A DNA stretch of 64,000 nt from Hydractinia symbiolongicarpus. Its lineage: Eukaryota > Cnidaria > Hydrozoa > Anthoathecata > Hydractiniidae. Below the pieces are notes generated by a model. It worked only from the letters and a program-made list of their open reading frames with translations, had not been told where the DNA came from and made no database searches. Both the position numbers and the translations under genes were made by a program. How positions within the stretch are numbered: the stretch's first letter is position 1; the number at the start of each line of letters is the position of its first letter. The DNA lies in NCBI RefSeq assembly GCF_029227915.1, contig NC_079884.1:12398001-12462000 (forward strand). The letters run 5' to 3'. Below, piece after piece: positions 12,522 to 23,880 of this stretch.

Positions 12522-12635
12522 GCGTTGGGAGCAGTATGACGTGTGTGATATTGACACTACGTAGGAGAAACAAGAATCACAATACAATACGCGCAGAAAA
12601 AAAACGCGATCAGTTTATATAAAAATTGTTATATA

Positions 12636-12959
12636 CAGTGAACTCTTGATATAATGAACCCTGAAACGACACAATAAACCAGCTCGCTAACGCGTTTCTT
12701 TGAAGGCTTTAAGTTTTTTTTTGGTGGAGAGAACAATTTAATCGTAATATCGAGATTTTTCTTATAGCGGGAAATCGTAATATCGAGATTTTTCTTGTAA
12801 CAGGGATTCGTAATTTTGAGATTTTCGTTATAAAACAGGGGCACGTAATATTCAGATTTCTCTTATAAGGAAATTCGTAATTTCGAGATTTTGGTAATAA
12901 CAGGTGGTAATATCGAAATTGTTTTTATAACGGGGGCTCGTAATAACTAGAGTTTACGG
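12636..12959. mobile_element. pogo/Tigger-like MITE with internal minisatellite
   Basis: Flanked by TA. The left end CAGTGAACTCTTGATATAATG is inverted relative to the right end (reverse complement CCGTAAACTCTAGTTATTACG). The interior is a degenerate tandem array of about 38 bp units built from 'cgtaatatcgagatttttcttataac'. The terminal pattern resembles non-autonomous pogo/Tigger elements. It lies about 115 bp downstream of the paralogue A stop codon. Confidence 0.6.
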
Positions 12960-15348
12960 TACTTCTTATAAATATTCATGATAATTGACAACGATGTAAT
13001 TGACCACGAAATAGCACAAACATGTTTAGACAATATAAATTCATTTTAAAGTTTCTTTTTTAAAAATTTTGAGACTCTTGCTAAACGTACTTTTATACTT
13101 ACATACTGTTGATAAAAGGACCAGTATAATCTGAATGTAAATTTCGAGATGAAAGTTCCGAGCCGCGTCTACAACGCTACAATGTTTAGAAGTGTTTTAG
13201 AAATAAACTTTGGAATGACAAAAATGTAAAAAAAAACTCTTTGCGTACAATAATTTTCACGGATTTATGGATTGTTACAATGCTGGCCATTCAGTCATTC
13301 TCAAGATGCAAGACATGTGCAACAAGGCCGTTGCATATGACTCTTAGCTCCTCTAACTTGTTCAAGACTATGAAAATTTGTATGACAAGTATGGTCATCG
13401 GCAAATAACTAAACACCAGTATGAAGGATATCCTCGCGAATTAGGGATCAGTTAGCACCTGCAGTCTAACACCCGGACATATTTATTGATTAGTGCTTTT
13501 TTAAAGATGCGAAAGAGGACCCTAAAAGGTTGTTGTAGCTGTAGTTGAGTGGATAACATTTCCTGAGTTAATTAAACCATAGAATAAAGCGATGAAACAA
13601 ACGCATGAGATTCAACAATGTGGTGAATGTGCATATATACGCAATAAGTGTGATAGATTTAAATATGGGCGTAGGCTTGTGATGCAGGCCACAGTACTCT
13701 GCTGGTCCTGCTACGAAGGACACATCACATGCAACGGAGGCGGGCTATATATGTAGCAAACCAAACAGTTTTTTCCGTTACCCGAAGTATGTTGTTCTAT
13801 GAGAAATATCTAATAAAAAGAGGATGTCTATGTTAAAGTTTAGAGATAAAGCCGTTGACTCAAGCGATTGTTACAGCAGTGTGTACATAGCTACTGCTAT
13901 TAACGACATCAACGTAGAGTATCTGACAGTGTCAGATCATATGCCTACCATCCGAGGCAAAGACAAGTGTTACGTTATCGTTATACAATAACTAACCTTG
14001 CTCTCAAGGTTAAGGCACCTAAAGGTATCAGGTTTTCTAGCGGTTTCAGTCAGTACAATGCAGGTGCTGCGTACACAATGGGTCTTGATTTGGTCGAGTA
14101 CACTGATTGGATCCGAAAGTGCTAACAAATTGGGAGCAAAGTAAAAAAGCTAATCTTCAAATTTGGACGATAGAGCCAGTGAAGAAGAACCGGTCAAGGC
14201 CTTTTTTTAAAAACAAGACTACCCCCTTTGATAGACTCTGTAAAGTCGGTGAGGTTTTGTCGACATGCAGGGTAAAAAGCCGTAGGTGCAAGTTAAAATT
14301 CGCATATAGACTTAATGCCCTGAGCTTGCCAAGAAATCGCGCCATATCGCATATGATGGAGATATTTTTATTGATGTAGGTACTGGGAAAGCGCTTGACT
14401 GTGCCTCAGAAACATAGTAGGTGGACCGATTTTGTGTTATCTTATAAAGCATACACAAAAGGATATAGAGTCAAAACAATGATCGAATTGCACTTGCGTT
14501 AGTTCTAGACAACTTTCAAGGGAATGGGAAATGGACACCTTTCAACTAGACAACTTTCAAGGGAATCAAGGGAATGGATAACCAACGAAATGGTGCATCA
14601 AGTGCTTGGTTATTATCAAGGCGTAAAAGAAAAGTATTAGATGCGCTTACGGTAGGAGAGTATCACACTGCAAAGACTGTGGAGGTAGTGCTATTGGTGA
14701 GTATGCTAAAAGAAAACCTATAAGAAAGGAGTGCGAAGGATAGATCAACATGCACAGAATACTGGGAAGCTATGTTTGCAACATGCTAAACAAAGGAGGT
14801 ATTTCTCTATTATGTTATCGCCCTTGTTATCTATACAGACTCGTTATGAGAAGGATAGACGCTGCCTTAAGGCGTGATACAAATATTTTCTCTCAAGAAT
14901 ATCTAGGTTGTTCACGAAACAGTTCCAGGCGTAGTTTACTGGCAATATGTACTAGGCGAATAGAGATCAGCGGGAGTTTGATTAAAAGTACCGATAAAAT
15001 ACTAAGGGTATGGAGTATATCCTAGTGGAGAAGAACAAATCACGAGGCTGTACTATACCAATATGCCACCTATGTAGAAGCTTGATAATCAGACGAAAGA
15101 CCACTGATGTATTTGAGAGTAAAAGTAATTATTCTTCAAGAGCATGATAGCTGTAGCCCGTGGCTTTGTATGTAATTAATCTACAAAACTCGTCACCTTC
15201 AGGTACACACTCAGGTGTATCCTATAGGTACCACTATAGGATATGCATACTGACTAAAGTTTTTTTAATACTTAGTCCTTGCCATCTTACCTCCCTTTCG
15301 CACGTTCCTTCTCATCGATGGTGTACACGATACGCTTCAATTCCTGTC

Positions 15349-15882
15349 TTATTTGTTTTTTATTAACATATAGCGATATTTTTCGTTCATAATCAAACTA
15401 AATCCGTAGTCACTTACTACACTAATCTTGATAACCCTAAAGATTGGATCCACGATAGAGTTTAGGTTAGACTGCTTAAACTGCTTAAAAGCATTTTTTA
15501 AGCTGCTTGACCTAGACCCGCAGCTAGTGCAAATCCTTCCAGGTGGACACAGTGGTTTCTCAAGACCTGTCGTTAGCGTGGCAATTCTGCGTCCACTAGT
15601 AATCATCATAAATACGCAACAGGGAGTAACACATGTGTCATACGTCTTGAATTTTTTTGCTAGACCATCACGCACTTTGATCTTCCTATGCAGGTACTGC
15701 TCTATTTCTTCGATTCTTCTCAGTCTATATACCCAACTACCGTCTCTAATGCTGTCATTCTTAGGTGCACTCGGAAGCAATGCAGGGTATAGCTTAATAC
15801 ATTGCATCTTTATTGTACAGAAAAGAAAAGGAGAAAAAGGCTTCGTTAAAGAATTTATCCGACAAAAGGATTTCTGTCTCAT
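15349..15882 (-). pseudogene. Mobile-element-like ORF remnant
   Basis: The 177-codon minus-strand frame contains RLRRIEEIEQYLHRKIKVRD, followed by a basic run and a Gly/Cys-rich stretch (CPPGRICTSCGSRSSS). The pattern EIE..L......R..L.KK(F/Y)K resembles, from memory, proteins encoded in repeated elements of cnidarian and other aquatic invertebrate genomes. I cannot name the family and the match is unverified. The ends look degraded, and the antisense strand is also open over much of this stretch, so the reading direction is not certain. Neighbouring fragments at 13600-15050 may come from the same element. Confidence 0.3.
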
Positions 15883-16212
15883 CTAGACAATTATCATTAG
15901 GGGTAGCATCAATTCGATGATGTGCCTCCAAATTCTTTTCTACCTCATTTAGATTGTTGAGTATTGGTATGACGGCTGATTTTATTATCCTTACGAACGA
16001 ACTACATCAAAACTACTAAATTTTAAATCTATACGTTTCCAAAATCGTAGCTACGCCGGATGCGACAAACCCCATCCTTGGACCCAGCCCAAGACACATT
16101 AAGATATTGCTTTGTCTTTGTGATGACAATTTAATATCTTCCACTTTGTCAATGACTTCTGCGAAAGGCCAGTTCGAGTTTCATCATTTTGATTTATTAA
16201 AAAATTTAGCAG

Positions 16213-16410
16213 TTAGTCCAAATGTTGCAACGCTTTTAATGGAGAAAGTTGCTGAGGAATGTTTTCTTCTTCTTCGTCTTCTGAAGAAACTTCTTCGTTT
16301 TCGGTATAACTGCTGTCAGATGGATCTGGTAAAACTTTTTGAATAGCTTCCTCTCGTAATCCCTGCGAATTTTCGTTATTGGCCCTGAAAAACTGGCTGA
16401 AAGATAACAT
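16213..16410 (-). CDS. Candidate acidic terminal exon
   Basis: The minus-strand frame follows an acceptor-like 'atctttcag' and encodes about 60 residues with a strongly acidic segment (SSYTENEEVSSEDEEEEN), ending in QHLD-stop. A canonical AATAAA on the minus strand (about 16193-16198) lies only about 15 bases past the stop. This would fit the last exon of a gene or transposon protein, but no upstream exon was found. It could be chance. Confidence 0.25.
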   Translation of the reverse strand: MLSFSQFFRANNENSQGLREEAIQKVLPDPSDSSYTENEEVSSEDEEEENIPQQLSPLKALQHLD

Positions 16411-16550
16411 ACAAAAGATTGAAGAATTATTAAATAATAATTTAAAACATTGTCTTAAGTAAATATAAACAAATTCCTTTAAAAAATTTGTTTTGTATGA
16501 CCCATTCTTGATCCCGCTGTAGAGAGGTCAGTTCCAGGGGGTAATGTCAA

Positions 16551-16694
16551 TATTTCTTTTTATAAGAACGTCAAAATTCTAATCAGGATGGTCGTTATTC
16601 ATATTTCTCTATTGTTCTAAACAATAGACCTATTGTTTTTAGCCTAAAATTTTAGCCTGATATTCTTATAAAGCATACTTTCAAAAAAGAAATA
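16551..16694. mobile_element. Foldback MITE, 'tttttataaga' family copy 1
   Basis: The left part 'ttctttttataagaacgtcaaaattctaa' is inverted relative to 'ttcttataaagcatactttcaaaaaagaa' at the right. The same ends and interior ('cagactggt/caggatggt', 'tagcctaa/tagcctga') recur at 60090-60250. Non-coding. Confidence 0.6.
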
Positions 16695-18269
16695 TGTGTT
16701 GAAAGCAGAAAAAACAAAGTGGTCGACCTCTGTGTTGCTTAAGTAAAATTTAATGTATAAAACAAAGGTTTCGGACAGGGCATTACTCGTCAGGTAACCG
16801 TAGTGAAAAATAGATATTATCTTGTATCTAACTCAAACAAGCCTCAAAAGCTCAACATCTTTGAGTAAGCAAGTCTAAAGAGCAATAATACTTTAGACAA
16901 TAGAGTAACTGAAGAGACATTACGACAAAAAGCACCACAATGACCAATAATGACCCTCATACACCCATAATGTGGTAATTTAGAATATATTGTTGAACGC
17001 CTTATATAGAAAGTAGTAAGATAAACGAAGATGTTTTACTTTTCACAGTGGCATATTTTTTCAAAAAATAATGTTTCGCAAGAGGGTTTTTGAAAAGAAA
17101 TAAAAAATAGAACTTTCAACATACACTTTTTTTCGTAATCATAATTCTGTTAATTAGTAACCGTAAAAATATCTCTAGTGAAATGTATAACAATATAATA
17201 CTAACCCTTCTAGAAGATATATAGTTTAAGATATATTGTCATGTGTTTTGCAGTCATAAGACACGCCTAATCAATCCAGTACAGAATGCCTTGCTGTGTA
17301 GGCCGTATTGTTGCGTAAAAAATGTTCTACAACCCGCTTCTTCCACCTATAAGTAAAACCAAACCCACCCCGTGCCTCCTACCCAAAAAAGGATAAAACA
17401 AACACCCCTATGCCAGCATTGACCACGTTAATGCGAACAACCCGCAACTTGTTTTAACAGGTTTAATGCGCCAATAGTCAAACGCGCGCATTTTGTCCTC
17501 GTTTTGTTTTGCCCAGAAAGTCATAGTGAATAATAGTAATCATCGCAAAAACAATAAACACTCATGGCGTCAGCGTTTACATTAAATCAAGAGTCCAATG
17601 CTCTGATCCTTAGTCCAATAGTATTATTCCGCCCCACAAACCTCCTTCCAAAAAGTTTATGGGAAAAGTTGTAACCATTGCAATTTGATTGCACTCATCA
17701 AGCCCTAATTTCATTCTCGGGTACAACGCTTATATCCCTAATTCGATACTTCCATACCACAAGCCTGCCCAGAATAGACGGTAAATTTATTTAAAAAAAG
17801 GGGTAGTGGAAAGGTGTTAGTGTGTGAGAAATGTATCGCTAAAAATAGCGATAATTTCTTTATTCTGCTCTCCTGTGATTTATGCTCTTTTTATTTGTGT
17901 TGGGTGTGTTTTAAGAAGGCCGGGGCGAATCGAGGCAACTCTTTGAGCAACATTACTCGTCAACATTTGTAGATGAACATGTTGACTCGATTTGCTATGG
18001 GTATCAACATGGCGAAGAAAAAAAACCTCTAAAAATGTTGATCAACATTTATTAACTTTTTTTAAATGTTAATCAACATTGTTGATGAGTTTTGTATGTT
18101 GCTACGATTTGGTATAGCCATCAACATTTCTGGCAACATTTTTTAGTATTTTCGAATCATTTAATTGCTAATTCGAATATTCTAGCACGAATTCGAATGT
18201 TTTTGTTCAAGTGTATACACGACTTACATGAAAATAAGATTAAAACATAGAGATATATTCATTTTGAAA

Positions 18270-18362
18270 ATGGCGGAAGTCACTGCTTCAGCTGATCCTG
18301 CAACTACCACTGCTGGTAAACAAAAATTTAAATGGAACGACGAATTAGTGGAGAAACTGATT
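18270..18362 (+). pseudogene. Myb/SANT-like transposon protein, N-terminal stub
   Basis: From the ATG the frame reads MAEVTASADPATTTAGKQ then KFKWNDELVEKLIDLL, the start of the Myb/SANT-like DNA-binding domain of Harbinger accessory proteins (K-F-x-W-x-D-E/E-x-V-E-x-L-I). It is cut after about 31 codons where the opposite-strand nuclease fragment begins. Not functional. Confidence 0.6.
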
Positions 18363-18480
18363 GACCTTCTTCATCTTCCCTTCTTTGAATCCATTTTCTG
18401 GTAGGGCCTTGATTTCTTTTTTCATCGTCATCTATTATCAATGCCAGCAATAAACAAGCTGCAGCTTCTTTTTCCGCCAT
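18363..18480 (-). pseudogene. Harbinger nuclease N-terminal stub
   Basis: The minus frame starts with MAEKEAAACLLLALIIDDDE and continues with a KWIQRREDEEG-like run. This matches the typical N-terminus of cnidarian Harbinger DDE nucleases, where a hydrophobic helix is followed by acidic residues and then W-x-x-R-R. The catalytic domain is missing, removed by the internal deletion. The stub meets the Myb-like fragment tail to tail. Confidence 0.6.
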
Positions 18481-19287
18481 TTTGAAAAAAGAGAATGAAT
18501 GGCCATGTTTCAGAAGAATGTAGTTGCTCAAAATGTTGACGAGGGTATAGCAAATCGTATCAACATTTTCCTCGACGAGAATGTTGATCGATCTGCCTCG
18601 CGCTTTACCAATTTTTTTAATTGGTATAGGAGTTGTGCCTATTGGATTAGGCGTTTTTCTTGTGATCAAATTTAGGTGGTCTGACTTTGAGTTTTATATG
18701 TGGCGGTGGTGAAGGCGTTTGGTTCAGAATTTCTTCTTTAGAGAGCAGTTTTTGTCATTCGGTTGTTGTTGTTGTTGGTAGTCACAGGAAGAGGCAGAGG
18801 TGCAGAGGTATTCTTACCCGGCTAACCTGGAGAGAGTCGGTCACACATTATATTTTCTGGTATGGATATAGGAGTATGCTTGAGTTGTCGTTGTAGTTCT
18901 AATTTGGATTGTATGTGGGTAATGTTTTCGTTGACCTGTTCCAGAAAAAAGTAAGCAGAGAGGTGAATTTGTGTTGGCATATCTGCTCCCAGTGATTGGT
19001 GCGATCTTATAAAATGGAAATGGAAATGTTGGAAATGATGTTTATGCGTATTTTAAATTTGACACGAAATTCTCGTTTGATGAAAGGAAATTGTTTGATG
19101 AAAAGTTTGTGTTTCTTAACACACTTCATCAAACACATTTTCCCCCTTCTTTTTCATATTTTAATATTTTTGGCTCATCTTAAATGGGTCAAACGGGTTA
19201 TCAAACTCGCGAGTCCGACGCAGTTTGATGAAATGTTTGATGCATTTGCGCCCTCCTTAACTCTTCTTATTGATTAGTAGAGCTAAA

Positions 19288-19357
19288 TCATTCTCGTTCC
19301 CAGAGCTTTTTGAGATTAAAAGGTTTTAATCTTAAAAAGGTCTGGGAACGAGAATGG
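19288..19357. mobile_element. Short foldback element, family copy 3
   Basis: A nearly perfect hairpin: CATTCTCGTTCCCAGAGC at the left pairs with TCTGGGAACGAGAATG at the right, with the stem continuing through 'agattaaaa/ttttaatct'. The ends match the CTCGTCCCCAGG family. Confidence 0.7.
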
Positions 19358-19648
19358 AGCTAAATGTTTAAAAAGGAAATAACCATAGATATATTAGATA
19401 TATGAGCAATCTACATTGTTTCAATTATTTCACACCAGTTAAAAAGGGGGAGTTGGTTTAAAGTGGGTAACTAAAAAGAGATGTATATGTCAAGTTATCT
19501 TAATTTGTCCCAATTATCGGGAGATTTTTTAAGAGAGATCTTAGAGGGACTCGCAAATTATAATCAAAATATGGTGATAATTAATTGTGTTAAATTTTTG
19601 ATTTTTATTCCAGCTGAGATATGAATGCACTCTAACGAAAATATGGAA

Positions 19649-20025
19649 GCCCATATCTGCCATTGAATGTTGAGCAGAATTAGATTTCTACTGCGCAGTA
19701 GTCACATTTAGTCACAGTAAAATTGTGACTACTGCGCAGTAAGCATCAAAGAACAATAGAATAGTTAGCTCAATGCGCAGTAGTTAAAGTCTTACTATGT
19801 TTGGTATGTGCTTCCGTTTCTAATACATCATATTTTAATTTAATTGCTCTTTCGCTACTTTTAGTTTGGCTTTCGTCGTGTTCCTTCATTTCAGGGATGT
19901 TGACGATATTAACTGTAGATCTGTGACTACTGCGCAATAGAACTATGACTACTGCGCAGTAGAATTGTTTTTACCGCGCAGTAGTGATCTATTTTTGCTG
20001 CTCAACAATAGTGTCAATATGGGCC
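19649..20025. mobile_element. MITE with repeated TACTGCGCAGTA palindromes
   Basis: The termini are inverted: the left end 'gcccatatctgccattgaatgttgagcag' mirrors the reverse complement of the right end 'ggcccatattgacactattgttgagcag'. The interior carries at least six copies of the 12-bp palindrome TACTGCGCAGTA or one-base variants (around 19690, 19730, 19778, 19930, 19952 and 19975). Non-coding. Confidence 0.65.
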
Positions 20026-20974
20026 ACCGCACGAAAAGAACTCGAGAAAAGTTTGTTTTGTTTGCAAAAGTTGACTATCATGATTAGCAACTGAGTGTGA
20101 ACTCGAAATTTTAACCTGAGCAACTAAAAGGCAAAATAAAAAATAAATTTGCTTATATAAAAAAGCGTGTAGCAATAATAGCGGAGACGTTGATTAAAAC
20201 GTGATAAATACAACATTTACTGCCAAAGAAACCGTTGTCATCTCTCCAAGAAAATATGACCTTCCCATGCCCTTAATTCATCTTTACCAATATCACAACA
20301 ACATTAAAGTTATTATCACGAAGAAAAACAATTTTATAAATCCGAAAATGGAAATATATTTTAAGATTATGTTGATGTGGCGCCGTTCTTTGATAAAATG
20401 TATTATCTTTGATTTTGAAAGGAAACAGCAATAAATTTGTTTTATAGAAACATAATTAGCTGGCCATAATGGATAATTTTCTCGCCGGTTTACAGAGATA
20501 CTCGCTGCCAGCTAACAACATGTTAGTCGAACTGTCAAGAATTGCCCTGAGTTACGACATCAATGAAAACACGCATGCATGCGTCGTTGTTTTCTGTTAA
20601 CACTACACGTGGTTATGTTCTTTTCAAGTGGCGGATAAATTAAATTAAAGGGCAACTTTAACAAATTCTCTTTTTTAATAAAACTAGAAAGAGCAAAAAA
20701 AAAATGGCTAAAATACTTAGTCTGCGAATTTGGTCATTTCTACCGTCTTGTTTTTTAAATACGGTACTGTAAGTAGGGGTGGGGTAGGGTGGGGATGGAT
20801 AAAAAATATTTTTAGGAAAAAAATAAGACGTTCTTATAATTTATACGTTGATGTTCTTATTAAACAAAATTTACAACAGTTCTTTAACTTTTTTTCTTAA
20901 AAGTTTATCCGATAAAATAAATAACCCTAATAGCATTTATACATCTGTCAAATATAAAACGTTGTGTCTCGCAC

Positions 20975-21054
20975 AACCTCGTCCCCAGGTTTTTTTCGCC
21001 TTTTTGTAAGCGCTAACGGTTTTGGCATAGGCAACAAACCTTGGGGACAAGGAT
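20975..21054. mobile_element. Short foldback element, family copy 4
   Basis: AACCTCGTCCCCAGG at the left is mirrored by CCTTGGGGACAAGGAT at the right, 80 bp in total. It lies about 120 bp beyond the 3' end of the minus-strand FHIVG paralogue. Confidence 0.7.
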
Positions 21055-21174
21055 GGTCTCTTGAAATGACTCAGAATAAGTTTAAACCGTGTGCGTAAAA
21101 TTGCATCAAATAAGTCAATTTAAAATAAAAAAGAAGGTTTTTATCACGAAGTGTCAATAATAACCGTTGTGCTA

Positions 21175-22763
21175 TTATTTTGACCGTAAAAACCACGCAT
21201 TAAAAAACGAAACAAAAATGGCGGTTAATAACCCAAATGCAAACAGCGACACGCCAACAATGTGAAACACGACGCCATTATGGTTTTTTTGCACCATCAG
21301 CAATAAAAGACTCTTGACAGAATCCTGGTTCCCGTTGTTGTTAACCAAAGGGGTTAACTTTAGGGGGGTGGTGGTTGTTGGTTTAATGGTTGTCTCGACT
21401 TTTTTCCATTTCGGAATCCAAATCATTTTCTTGAAAGCTGTTTTGCTTGGAATAACCTTTGTTTGGTCGGTGGAAATGGTAGTTTTGCAGCGGCTGTTGG
21501 GAGATGTACCACATTGTACATATTTCACCCATCTCGCTGATATTAAGCCAGCTAAAATAAAAGAAGTCTTATTTATATTACTATTATTTACCCAAAATAG
21601 CCTCTTCAGTTCTTAATGTACTGTTGTCAATAAGGGTCCTGCGAAGGGGGTGCTAGTGTATTTTAAGCATTAATTTAAGCTACAGAAGGCGAGCGAGCAC
21701 AACTTCCGCTCAACTAGACAACCGCCTAAGATATCAATCCTATTTTATGCTTGATGTTAAGCAAAATGAATCGATTTACTCTTTTTTGGTCTCTGGCAAG
21801 ACTCAGCCGAAGGGTTGGGGGTGCGGTGGGGGACACCTTCACCACTGGGGGTAAAAGCTTTACCACAAGACCACCAGTCGGTTAACTATTTAGTATTCAC
21901 GCTAACAAACACGCGGCTTCGAGTAAAATGATACAAGTTTATGTACAAGAAAGCTTTGAATAACCCCATTGGCTAGTATTTCTCTCATAGTCTTAAGACC
22001 TTATGAAGATTTTCTTATGTAAATATTGACTTAAACACAAAAGAATTACAAAAAATCCGAAAATGGAAGATATTGTCTAATGTTATCTTGCTGCAACGCA
22101 ATTCTTGACTGGTAAGATTCCGTAGGAATTAAGATCGTTCTTCAAAATTCATTATTAAAACTTCTTGCCATTTTCGAGGGACCTCTTTCTTATAGACCGC
22201 TTTTCTGCATAATGCTTCATTTCAATCAACCTATTTTTGTTCTACAACGGTCGCTTGCACAGCAGTCAACGTTACGGCTGTACTGAAAACACATATTATA
22301 CAACAAAAGCGAAACAAGAGATGTTATATCACAAATGTTATAGATTTTCTTTCTATCTAATGCAAGTGTTACACAAAAATTACAATAGCAAACCAGGGGT
22401 AAAATAAAATGCATATCATCAATCATTTTCCCAGGGTTTTTTTACTACGTATTCCGTCAGTATAGGCGTTAAAGAGCCCTAGGAACGAGATTGGTAGAAA
22501 ATCAGTGATGCGAGCACTTAAAGTTACCTTTTAGCTTAACGCGGGAAGCGGTTTCAGGATTTTATAGCGTTGTACAAAAGTTGAAATCGATACTTCTTTT
22601 CCAAGACAAAAGACAAAATAGGTGCGAAGTTTTTGTAAGAATAAAATGTAACAGAAATAATAAAGTATACAAAGAACGAAAACAAAATAAATATTTTAAC
22701 ATCCGTTCTCATACCTAAGGATGAAATGCAAAGAATAACATGAAACGCGAGACTCAACTCCAT
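21175..22763 (-). CDS. Type I membrane protein, FHIVG paralogue B
   Basis: A two-exon minus-strand gene of 141 aa: exon 1 22715-22763 and exon 2 21175-21551, with a phase-1 GT-AG intron of 1163 bp. Exon 1 is 49 nt, the same length and phase as in paralogue A, and encodes a signal peptide (MELSLAFHVILCISSL). The ectodomain is short with two Cys, then a basic stretch and the stalk motif ETTIKPTTTT. A transmembrane helix starts near residue 109 (GVVFHIVGVSLFAFGLLTA) and ends in a short tail (NAWFLRSK). The helix start and stalk motif match paralogue A at 10531-12521, while the ectodomains differ strongly. The intron carries a SINE and a foldback element. Function unknown. Confidence 0.65.
21675..21879 (-). 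mobile_element. tRNA-derived SINE, copy 2
   Basis: On the minus strand an A-box-like TGTGGTAAAGC is followed by the same body as at 8203-8395 ('tcttaggcggttgtctagttgagcg', 'gttgtgctcgc'). It is inserted in the intron of FHIVG paralogue B. Confidence 0.65.
22421..22494. mobile_element. Short foldback element, family copy 5
   Basis: The left end AATCATTTTCCCAGGG is mirrored by CCCTAGGAACGAGATTGG. It is the most diverged of the five copies and lies in the intron of FHIVG paralogue B. Confidence 0.55.
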
Positions 22764-23752
22764 CTGAAGCTTCGACTATGACGTAATAAAATGTTCTTGT
22801 GTACAAATTATACAGGATATGGTCTAATAATTATTAGAAATATATAATCCAGAGCGAAGACTTCATGAATATATAGACTAAAGTTCTTTGTGATTTTCAT
22901 CGAACTGGTGCAACTTATATAGGCTCTCGAAGTCAGTCAATTGTGAGATCAAATTCCAGAAATTTAGACACGAACATCAACAAAAATCCTCACCTTTTGA
23001 CCGAATGTAATTTGTTTGTTCTTTCTCCTCTATATATAACCTTGTTTCCTTGCATGCGATGTGTTCTTCATTTTTTTAACTTAGTCATCACCGCTTCGCT
23101 TTATTTCATGCTCTTTCTAATAATCCCCAAAAGCCTTTAAGTGGTCTAATTATTAACCTTGAAAAGGCTTTTCTATTCTAACAGCTCTCAGTTCTTACGT
23201 TCGAAATCTATTGTTTCTAACTCCATTAATTCCTGTTTTTAATTGAGGTAGGCATTTTTTAAATCAAAATTGAGTAACACCAGACGGCGGTTTTTAAAAT
23301 ATATTCGGAGAGTGTTTATATGAAAATTATATGTTTACAACAAGCAATTACTTTTATGTTATATTGACTTCACGCGATAACACCCCTTTTGATCTATTTT
23401 GTTAAAAAGTTTTGCAAAACACAGCTTTATGTCAAGGATGCACTAAATATGTATACAGGCTAAAAGCGAGTCTCCACTAGACGAATTTTACGACGATGGT
23501 CAAATATTTGGTGAAGGCACATGCGCAGAGAAAGAAAAATGTTGGTGCTGCAGCGGAAATATCGTCTGACAAAAAGTAGAAATGGTTTCCACTTTTCGTA
23601 AAGCGGTCAGCGATCGTTAAGTGTTAAACCAATCAAAAAAGCAGAAAAACAATCTAGAAAGCAAAGCGATTTTAGAATAATTTAAAGATGGCATCCGAAG
23701 AGCATGGTGGTGTTGTGTTGTAAGAATTAGGTTAACAACTTCTTAGTACAAA

Positions 23753-23880
23753 TCTCTTTAATAATAGCCGTCGTCTGTCTGTCTGTGTGTCCGCGAAAGC
23801 CGTGTCCCGTAACGGAAACAAGAAATTTGATGTATAAAGGACGGGCGACCCCGTGGATGTTTCCACGGGTAAACGACTAG
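23753..23880 (+). mobile_element. Helitron-like non-autonomous element A
   Basis: It begins with TC after an A (A|TCTCTTTAATAATAGCCG), carries a GTCT-rich microsatellite core, then a hairpin around 'ccccgtggatgtttccacggg', and ends CTAG 11 nt after the hairpin. A 5'-TC, a 3' hairpin and a CTRR end are the hallmarks of Helitrons. Element B follows directly with no bases between. Confidence 0.65.

Larger units (their letters stand above)
12965..17930. other. Gene-poor region with coding-like debris
   Basis: No intact gene was recognised. From about 13580 to 16100 the base composition is less AT-rich than the surroundings and many stop-interrupted protein-like fragments occur on both strands, consistent with a decayed large mobile element. 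The best fragments are listed separately. From 16700 to 17930 nothing convincing was seen. Confidence 0.45.
17937..18612. mobile_element. Internally deleted PIF/Harbinger-like element
   Basis: Long inverted ends carry many TGTTGAT/ATCAACA motifs and a shared 'gatttgctat' block (left near 17991, right reverse complement near 18561). A perfect 18-bp palindrome AAATGTTGATCAACATTT lies near 18036. Inside are the starts of two transposon genes in convergent orientation: a Myb/SANT-like frame on plus and a Harbinger nuclease-like N-terminus on minus, joined at about 18363. PIF/Harbinger transposons typically encode exactly this pair, so this is a deletion derivative. Confidence 0.65.

Noticed and set aside
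12158-12573. Minus-strand open frames over FHIVG paralogue A exon 2
   Set aside because: Antisense shadows. The plus frame has the signal exon, correct phase and a paralogue.
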